The notes under the pieces: model-generated
What the model saw: the letters and a program-made list of their open reading frames with translations, nothing else
What the model was told of the DNA's origin: nothing
The model's database searches: none
Made by a program: the position numbers and the translations under genes
Part shown: positions 61,177-64,000 of the stretch, piece by piece
How the letters are laid out: each line of letters begins with the position of its first letter
Numbering within the stretch: the first letter of the stretch is position 1
Source: Altererythrobacter sp. H2
GTDB taxonomy: Bacteria; Pseudomonadota; Alphaproteobacteria; Sphingomonadales; Sphingomonadaceae
Length of the DNA: 64,000 nt
Direction of reading: 5' to 3'
NCBI RefSeq assembly: GCF_035319885.1
Contig: NZ_CP141285.1
Coordinates: 558,001 to 622,000 of the forward strand

Positions 61177-62787
61177 GTGGCCGAACCGGGTGCCAATGGG
61201 GCCGAGATGAGCGCCGATACCAACCCCGATACGATGAAGGCCAGTTCCTACAGCTGGTACGTTCTGGGCGTGCTGGTGGTGGTTTACATCCTCAATTTCA
61301 TCGATCGCCAGATCATTTCGATCCTGGCGCTCGACATCAAGCGGGACCTGGGGCTGACCGACAGCGATATGGGCTTCCTGGGCGGGGCAGCGTTCGCCGT
61401 ATTCTATGCCTTGTTTGGCATTCCACTGGGGCGGTTGGCGGACAACTGGAACCGGGTAAAGCTGCTCAGCATCGGGTTGGCCCTGTGGTCGACCATGACC
61501 GCGCTATCAGGCTTTGCCCGCAACCAGCTGACCCTGACTTTTGCGCGCATGGGCGTGGGGATTGGCGAGGCTACCGCGAGTCCGACGGCTTATTCCCTGA
61601 TATCAGACTATTTTCCGAAACGGCAGCGCGCCACAGCAATCGCGATTTATTCGTCAGGTCTCTATATCGGTGGCGGGATTTCGCTGTTCATCGGGGCGAA
61701 GATTGTCGAATCGTGGAATGCCGCATATCCGGGCGGCGGCCCGCTCGACCTCGTGGGCTGGCAGGCAGCTTTCCTGGCCGTTGGCCTGCCCGGTTTGCTG
61801 GTGGCGCTCTGGGTGGCCAGCCTTCGCGAACCCGTGCGCGGCGCGATGGACGGTGTCCCAAGCACCGGATCGGGCAAGCCCTTCACTGATTTCTTTGCCG
61901 ATCTGTCGACGATCGTGCCGCCTTTCACGCTCATCGGTGCCTGGCGGCGGGGCCCGGCAGCCTTTGCGATAAACATCCTTGTCGCGGTGTTGCTGGCCGC
62001 GTTTGCCTGGATCATGATCGGTCTGACCGGCAACCTGCCGCAGTGGTCGGCCGTGGCGCTCGGCTATTACGCCGTTTTCTCGTGGGCCTGTGTCCTGCGG
62101 CAGAAAGACCCGCCAACCTTCCGCCTGATCTGGGGAACGCCGGCGTTTATCTGTACGACGCTCGGATATGGCCTCGTGGCGCTGGCAGCCTATGCTCTGG
62201 CGTTCTGGTCCGCGCCTTATGCCGAACAGGTTCTTGGCCTGCCCAAATCGGAACTGGCTTTCGTCCTCGGTGCCAATGGCGCGGCAAGCGGGTTTATCGG
62301 GGTCATTCTCGGGGGCCGGTTGGCTGATATACTGCGGGCACGGAATCCTGCGGGACGGATTCTGGTCATCCTGTTCGGAGTGATTGCACCCGTCATCCCG
62401 ATCTGGATCGGCTATTCGACCGATAACGTCCTGCTCTTCTACGTCATGAACTTCCTTGCCGGAATGTTTGGCGCGGCTGCGCTTGGCGCGGCAGCGGCAA
62501 CGACGCAGGACCTCGTGCTCCCGCGGATGCGCGGCACGGCGACGGCTTCGTTTTTCCTCGGAACGACGTTGGTCGGGCTGTGTTTCGGCCCCTACATGGT
62601 GGGCCAGATTTCTGATCTGACCGGAACCATGGTGGATGGGCAACTCGTGGGCGACCTGCGGACAGGGATCCTGTCACTGATCGGCGTGGCGCCGATTGCC
62701 GTGGTTCTGTTGCTGTATGCTTACCGCGCCGTCCCCGAGGCGGAAGCGTCGCTGCTCGAACGTTCGGGCGAGCGCGCTTCTGCCTGA
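61177..62787 (+). CDS. Major facilitator superfamily transporter, Spinster-like
   Basis: A 536-residue inner-membrane transporter with about 12 helices. The MFS signature after helix 2 is GIPLGRLADNWNRVKLL, and YILNFIDRQIISILALDIKR in helix 1 with MGVGIGEATASPTAYSLISD are typical of the Spns-like family. GTG 61177 has GGGAG 8 nt upstream; ATG 61207 is an alternative. Substrate unknown (lipid, sugar or antibiotic relatives exist). It follows queC by 27 nt. Confidence 0.87.
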   Translation: MAEPGANGAEMSADTNPDTMKASSYSWYVLGVLVVVYILNFIDRQIISILALDIKRDLGLTDSDMGFLGGAAFAVFYALFGIPLGRLADNWNRVKLLSIGLALWSTMTALSGFARNQLTLTFARMGVGIGEATASPTAYSLISDYFPKRQRATAIAIYSSGLYIGGGISLFIGAKIVESWNAAYPGGGPLDLVGWQAAFLAVGLPGLLVALWVASLREPVRGAMDGVPSTGSGKPFTDFFADLSTIVPPFTLIGAWRRGPAAFAINILVAVLLAAFAWIMIGLTGNLPQWSAVALGYYAVFSWACVLRQKDPPTFRLIWGTPAFICTTLGYGLVALAAYALAFWSAPYAEQVLGLPKSELAFVLGANGAASGFIGVILGGRLADILRARNPAGRILVILFGVIAPVIPIWIGYSTDNVLLFYVMNFLAGMFGAAALGAAAATTQDLVLPRMRGTATASFFLGTTLVGLCFGPYMVGQISDLTGTMVDGQLVGDLRTGILSLIGVAPIAVVLLLYAYRAVPEAEASLLERSGERASA

Positions 62788-62808
62788 TGTAGGAACTGGG
62801 CGGCTAGT

Positions 62809-63366
62809 TCAGTTGCGCGTCAGAACGCCGCATGCGGCGCGGGCACCGGCGTTGCCGGTCGGGTCGGTGCGGTAGTCGTCTTCGCCTGCGTGAATGATCA
62901 CCGCAGTGCCGTCAGCATCGAAGATCCAGTTTTCGACCTCAGCGCGGGTGCCAGGCAAATCGAACGAGAGTGAGGCCGTCTGGCGGCTGTCGAACACCAG
63001 GTTCGGCATGTCGCCGACATGGGCACCACCGGGGGCGTCCTTCCCGTGCGCCCGCCCTTGCGGGTTGAGATGGCCGCCGGCCGAGGTGAAGTCAGGGCGG
63101 GTGCATTCGCCCTTCGTGTGCAGGTGAAAACCGCGCGGGCCCGCCGCGATGCCGGTGGCGGCAACTGCCAGTGTGACCTTGTCGCCATTGGCCAGCAATT
63201 GCACTGTCCCGGCTGGCAACCCGTTTGACAGCATCATTGTCGCAGAGCCGATCCGCTCCGTCGGCAGTTCGGCGAGCGTGGAGCAGGCGGCCAAGCTGGC
63301 GGCCGTGATCGTAAGCGGCAGAACGGCCCGGAGAGCACGGTTGGGGCGGGACTGGATGCGGTTCAT
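62809..63366 (-). CDS. sodC: Copper/zinc superoxide dismutase, probable lipoprotein
   Basis: Envelope enzyme converting superoxide to oxygen and peroxide. The 185-residue protein has a signal ending in the lipobox LAAC. Copper ligands appear in GFHLHTKGECTRP; the zinc loop is AGGHLNPQGRAHGKDAPGG with AHVGDMPNLVF. AVIIHAGEDDYRTDPTGNAG carries the last ligand and the active-site region; two Cys (GEC, AACGVL) would form the disulphide. The ATG at 63366 has AGAGGAA upstream. It follows ompA on the minus strand after a terminator. Confidence 0.95.
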   Translation of the reverse strand: MNRIQSRPNRALRAVLPLTITAASLAACSTLAELPTERIGSATMMLSNGLPAGTVQLLANGDKVTLAVAATGIAAGPRGFHLHTKGECTRPDFTSAGGHLNPQGRAHGKDAPGGAHVGDMPNLVFDSRQTASLSFDLPGTRAEVENWIFDADGTAVIIHAGEDDYRTDPTGNAGARAACGVLTRN

Positions 63367-63403
63367 GACGGGTTCCTCTATCGGTACTGACCCAGCCACA
63401 ACG

Positions 63404-63430
63404 AAAAAGGGGCCGGATTGCTCCGGCCCC
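63404..63430 (-). terminator. Rho-independent terminator of ompA
   Basis: GGGGCCGGA (63409-63417) and TCCGGCCCC (63422-63430) form a 9-bp stem over a 4-nt loop. Read on the minus strand it ends in T5. A broken T-run on the plus side (CTCTTATCTTTTTT) could also terminate plus-strand read-through. Confidence 0.88.
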
Positions 63431-63459
63431 TCTTATCTTTTTTCCCGAAGGTGGGAAGC

Positions 63460-64000
63460 TTACATGCCCGAGTTCGGACCGTAAGTGATTTCCACGCGGC
63501 GGTTCTGCAGTTCGCGCACGCCATCAGCGGTCGGAACGCGCGGCTGGGATTCGCCGAAGCCCTGGCTGCTGATCCGGCCATCGGGAACACCGCGACCTGC
63601 GAGGTACTGGCGGACCGAGGCGTTGCGACGCTCCGACAGACCCTGGTTGTAGGTGGCTGCACCCGAACGGTCAGCGTGACCGGCAAGCATGACCGAAGCC
63701 GTGCCGCAGTTCCGGTAGGCCGAAACAGCGTTATCGAGGATGGTTGCCGCTTCCGGAGTGATGTCCGAACGATCCCAGTCAAAGAACACGATATACGGGC
63801 CCTTGTTGCACGCTGCCACTGGCGGCGGCGGCGGCGGGGGAGGCGGCGGGGGAGGCGGCGGCGGCGGCGGCGGGGGAGGCGGCGGCGCAGCTTCCGGCGC
63901 ACCGCCGAAGTTGTAGGTCAGCGTGCCGAGCAGCGAGTGCGAGCGGAACTTGGCATCAAGGTCACGTCCGATCGTGTCGGTCAGGCCGACGTTTTCAGCC
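63460..64000 (-). CDS. ompA: OmpA-family outer-membrane protein, N-terminal part outside window
   Basis: The visible C-terminal 179 residues read from the right edge. They begin with the tail of a beta-barrel (RSHSLLGTLTYNFGG), then a linker with 22 consecutive prolines (codons 63820-63885), then the OmpA/MotB peptidoglycan-binding domain: YIVFFDWDRSDITPEA, SVMLAGHADRSGAATYNQGL, SERRNASVRQYLAGRGV and LQNRRVEITYG. The domain anchors the outer membrane to the wall. The start and barrel are not seen. A strong terminator follows. Confidence 0.93.
   Translation of the reverse strand, partial: AENVGLTDTIGRDLDAKFRSHSLLGTLTYNFGGAPEAAPPPPPPPPPPPPPPPPPPPPPPVAACNKGPYIVFFDWDRSDITPEAATILDNAVSAYRNCGTASVMLAGHADRSGAATYNQGLSERRNASVRQYLAGRGVPDGRISSQGFGESQPRVPTADGVRELQNRRVEITYGPNSGM

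Overview
This is a GC-rich chromosomal segment from an alphaproteobacterium, most likely a sphingomonad (Sphingomonadales, possibly Erythrobacteraceae or Novosphingobium-like). That placement rests on protein resemblance: a MipZ-type ParA ATPase, a PgmG-type phosphomannomutase/phosphoglucomutase, a two-domain cold-shock protein, a TonB-ExbB-ExbD-ExbD block and an Lhr-type DEXH helicase. I recognise no rRNA, tRNA, CRISPR array, insertion sequence or prophage. Genes are densely packed on both strands, with many 1-8 nt overlaps and several GTG or TTG starts.

Region 1 (1-16.8 kb) is a polyamine uptake and catabolism island. A minus-strand operon encodes an ABC importer (potF-potH-potI-potG), an aminobutyraldehyde dehydrogenase (patD), a gamma-glutamyl-GABA hydrolase (puuD) and a putrescine:pyruvate aminotransferase (spuC, cut by the window edge). 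A divergent LysR gene follows. A second minus-strand operon encodes two glutamine-synthetase-like ligases, a gamma-glutamylputrescine oxidase and a HemL-like aminotransferase of unknown substrate. Next come an omega-amino-acid:pyruvate aminotransferase and alanine dehydrogenase with a divergent Lrp-type regulator. Transaminases would pass amino groups from polyamines to pyruvate, and alanine dehydrogenase would return alanine to pyruvate and ammonium. A near-identical T-N11-A motif lies in both key intergenic regions, suggesting one LysR regulon.

Region 2 (16.9-27.2 kb) holds panC, mipZ, a Tim14/Pam18-like membrane J-protein, pgmG, a DUF2059 secreted protein, an hscC chaperone with a J-like membrane partner lacking the HPD motif, and a DEXH helicase. 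Region 3 (27.2-41 kb) holds the tonB-exbB-exbD-exbD operon, hom, glpX, a secreted amidohydrolase, prs, an AraC regulator, hisN and a membrane sulfatase-fold protein.

Region 4 (41-52 kb) is mostly translation and nitrogen genes: rpmI-rplT, a second AraC regulator, pheST, an SDR, prfC, a PPOX-fold protein, an EEP-fold hydrolase, and glnK-amtB behind a sigma-54 promoter match. Region 5 (52-64 kb) holds a minus-strand GMC oxidoreductase / fatty-acid hydroxylase / small-membrane-protein / sulfurtransferase cluster, then a Gly/Arg-rich cold-shock protein, argD-argF, hslO, queC, an MFS transporter, sodC and a truncated ompA. Non-coding structure of note includes a 35-nt-arm inverted repeat after prs, two sphingomonad-type inverted repeats, clear terminators and several hairpins inside operons.
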